From SFDP01 sp051653625 (GTDB taxonomy: Bacteria; Bacillota; Clostridia; Lachnospirales; Lachnospiraceae), in the NCBI GenBank assembly GCA_051653625.1, contig JBOFWM010000010.1, positions 1 through 64,000 on the forward strand: a stretch of DNA of 64,000 nt, written 5' to 3'. The notes beneath the pieces are model-generated. The model did not search any database and was not told the origin of the DNA. It saw nothing but the letters and a program-made list of their open reading frames with translations. Made by a program: the position numbers and the translations under genes. This document shows positions 62,908 to 64,000 of the stretch, piece after piece (position 1 is the stretch's first letter; every line of letters starts with the position of its first letter).

Positions 62908-63507
62908 TTATTTATTTTTATATACCTCAATATATGCTTTCACAACGTGTAATAAATTTTCATAAGATAAAGAAGCTGTATTTAAACACAAATCATAATT
63001 ACTAGCATCATTCCATTCTTTATTCGTATGATACTTATAATATTCTGCTCGTTTTTGATCAATTCGTTCTACTTTTTTTACGATTTCTTTTTCAGATAAT
63101 CCAGATAATTCTTTTTCTCGTTCGATACAATCTTTTAACGGTGCATAACAATAGATGGAAATTACGTTATCATATTCTTTTAATACATAATCCGCACAAC
63201 GTCCAATAATAACACAATCTTCTTCTTTTGCTAATTCCTTAATCACATCTGCTTGAAATTCAAATAAATGCTCTTCTGAAATAAGTTCTCCCTTTCCAAC
63301 TTTCTTTATCACTTTTGGAAGAATAGAATTTTTTACTGTTTCATCTGATTCACCAAATAATTCCTCATTAATTCCACTTTTATCAGAAGCAAGTCGTAAT
63401 AATTCACGATCATAATATTTTATACCAAGCTCTTTTGCCAATAATTTTCCAAGAGTTCTTCCGCCACTTCCATAGCTTCTTGCAATTGTAATTACTAAAT
63501 TTGCCAT
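62908..63507 (-). CDS. Cytidylate kinase-like family protein
   Basis: The 199-residue P-loop protein starts VITIARSYGSGGRTLGKLLAKELGIKYYDRELL, the pattern of the cytidylate-kinase-like family (PF13189), with SGGRT in place of the usual GKS/T loop. CVIIGRCADYVL and ERIDQKRAEYYKYHTNKEW are typical later motifs. The true substrate is not known, and it should not be equated with Cmk. It lies between livF and uppP on one strand. Confidence 0.85.
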   Translation of the reverse strand: MANLVITIARSYGSGGRTLGKLLAKELGIKYYDRELLRLASDKSGINEELFGESDETVKNSILPKVIKKVGKGELISEEHLFEFQADVIKELAKEEDCVIIGRCADYVLKEYDNVISIYCYAPLKDCIEREKELSGLSEKEIVKKVERIDQKRAEYYKYHTNKEWNDASNYDLCLNTASLSYENLLHVVKAYIEVYKNK

Positions 63508-63531
63508 AAAGTCACCTTCCTATTCCAATTT

Positions 63532-63999
63532 TTATTCTCCAAGATATGCTTTTCTTACAGATTCATTATTCATAAGTTCTTTTGCATCCCCAGATAACAT
63601 AATATTTCCTGTTTCTAATACATATGCTCTATCTGCAATAGATAATGCTTTCTTTGCATTTTGTTCTACCAATAAAACAGTAGTACCACTTGCTGAAATA
63701 TCACAAATAATTTTAAAAATTTCTTCTACAAAAATAGGGGATAATCCCATTGATGGTTCATCCATTAAAATAATTTTAGGCTGACTCATTAGAGCACGTC
63801 CCATTGCAAGCATTTGTTGTTCTCCACCTGATAGTGTACCTGCTAATTGATGTTTTCTCTCTTCTAATCTTGGAAATCTTTGATAAATCATTGCAAGAGT
63901 ATCTTCCATTTCCTTTTTATCATTTCTTGTATAAGCACCCATTTTAAGATTTTGTAGAACACTTAACTGCGCAAATACACGACGTCCCTCTGGAACGTG
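63532..63999 (-). CDS. livF: Branched-chain amino acid ABC transporter ATPase LivF (partial)
   Basis: The frame stays open to the window end, so the N-terminal part with Walker A lies outside. About 155 residues are present, starting HVPEGRRVFAQLSVLQNLKMGAY, the usual LivF Q-loop region. The ABC signature LSGGEQQMLAMGRAL, Walker B KIILMDEPSMGLSP and switch region LLVEQNAKKAL follow. It ends ELMNNESVRKAYLGE. An internal ATG at 63942 is not the start. Other liv genes are expected beyond 64 kb. Confidence 0.93.
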   Translation of the reverse strand, partial: HVPEGRRVFAQLSVLQNLKMGAYTRNDKKEMEDTLAMIYQRFPRLEERKHQLAGTLSGGEQQMLAMGRALMSQPKIILMDEPSMGLSPIFVEEIFKIICDISASGTTVLLVEQNAKKALSIADRAYVLETGNIMLSGDAKELMNNESVRKAYLGE

Positions 64000-64000
64000 T

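Noticed and set aside
1..64000. tRNA, rRNA, CRISPR arrays, insertion sequences, prophage genes
   Set aside because: None seen by eye on reading the intergenic regions; tRNA detection by eye is limited, so a covariance-model scan would settle this.

Overview
The window is a core-chromosome segment of a very AT-rich, endospore-forming, Gram-positive anaerobe of the Clostridia. The best fit is a Lachnospiraceae-like lineage (inference). Supporting signs are a SpoIID/SpoIIQ-type pair, a SPOCS-LysM spore protein, SpoVG, SpoVT, a coiled-coil SleB-type hydrolase, a T-box in front of ileS, a perfect CIRCE before hrcA, a GlgC/GlgD pair and several small conserved proteins typical of that family. I see no rRNA or tRNA gene, IS element, prophage or CRISPR array. 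Nearly all genes lie on the minus strand. The main exception is a plus-strand block at 35.7-40.5 kb.

Layout. 0-5.6 kb: truncated lipoprotein, cardiolipin synthase, conserved membrane protein, DUF1934 protein, murI, GntR/FCD regulator and ispE. 5.7-12.2 kb: an isolated 178-aa protein, the SPOCS-LysM protein, the pyrC-pyrK-pyrD run, a PrcB-like lipoprotein and plsC. 12.2-17.9 kb (minus strand): spoIID, spoIIQ-like gene, a GH9-like lipoprotein, ddl and murF, all wall or sporulation genes. 18-26.3 kb: ileS with its T-box, glgP and an aconitase-family hydratase. 26.4-35.4 kb: pncB, spoVT, mfd, pth, spoVG, glgD and glgC. This order resembles the Bacillus spoVG-glmU-prs-ctc-pth-fin-mfd-spoVT neighbourhood, with glgC-glgD where glmU would be. 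35.7-40.5 kb (plus): murC, a cluster of DnaA boxes, a DnaD/DnaB-like protein, a DnaI-like helicase loader and a long-form PRPP synthetase.

40.6-51.9 kb: a large exported protein ending in a degenerate papain-like domain, a methyltransferase, a small hypothetical protein and the complete F1Fo ATP synthase operon (atpZ-I-B-E-F-H-A-G-D-C). Its c subunit carries the residues of a sodium-binding ring. 52-56.5 kb: DUF402 protein, SleB-type hydrolase, dCMP deaminase, upp, rpiB and the Sua5-type tRNA-modification gene, again resembling a Bacillus gene order beside atp. 56.6-64 kb: hrcA-grpE-dnaK-dnaJ, a DUF6465 protein, uppP, a cytidylate-kinase-like protein and a truncated livF.

The most unusual points are: (1) tandem DnaA boxes directly upstream of the helicase-loader genes, away from dnaA; (2) a hairpin after pyrD that pairs the Shine-Dalgarno sequence of the SPOCS gene with a copy of the anti-Shine-Dalgarno sequence; (3) two enzyme-fold proteins, GH9-like and C39-like, that have lost catalytic residues; (4) a predicted sodium-coupled ATP synthase; and (5) candidate sporulation sigma-factor promoters before spoIID, the spoIIQ-like gene and spoVT. 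No clearly new multi-gene system stands out; the region is mostly conserved housekeeping DNA with unusual regulatory signals.
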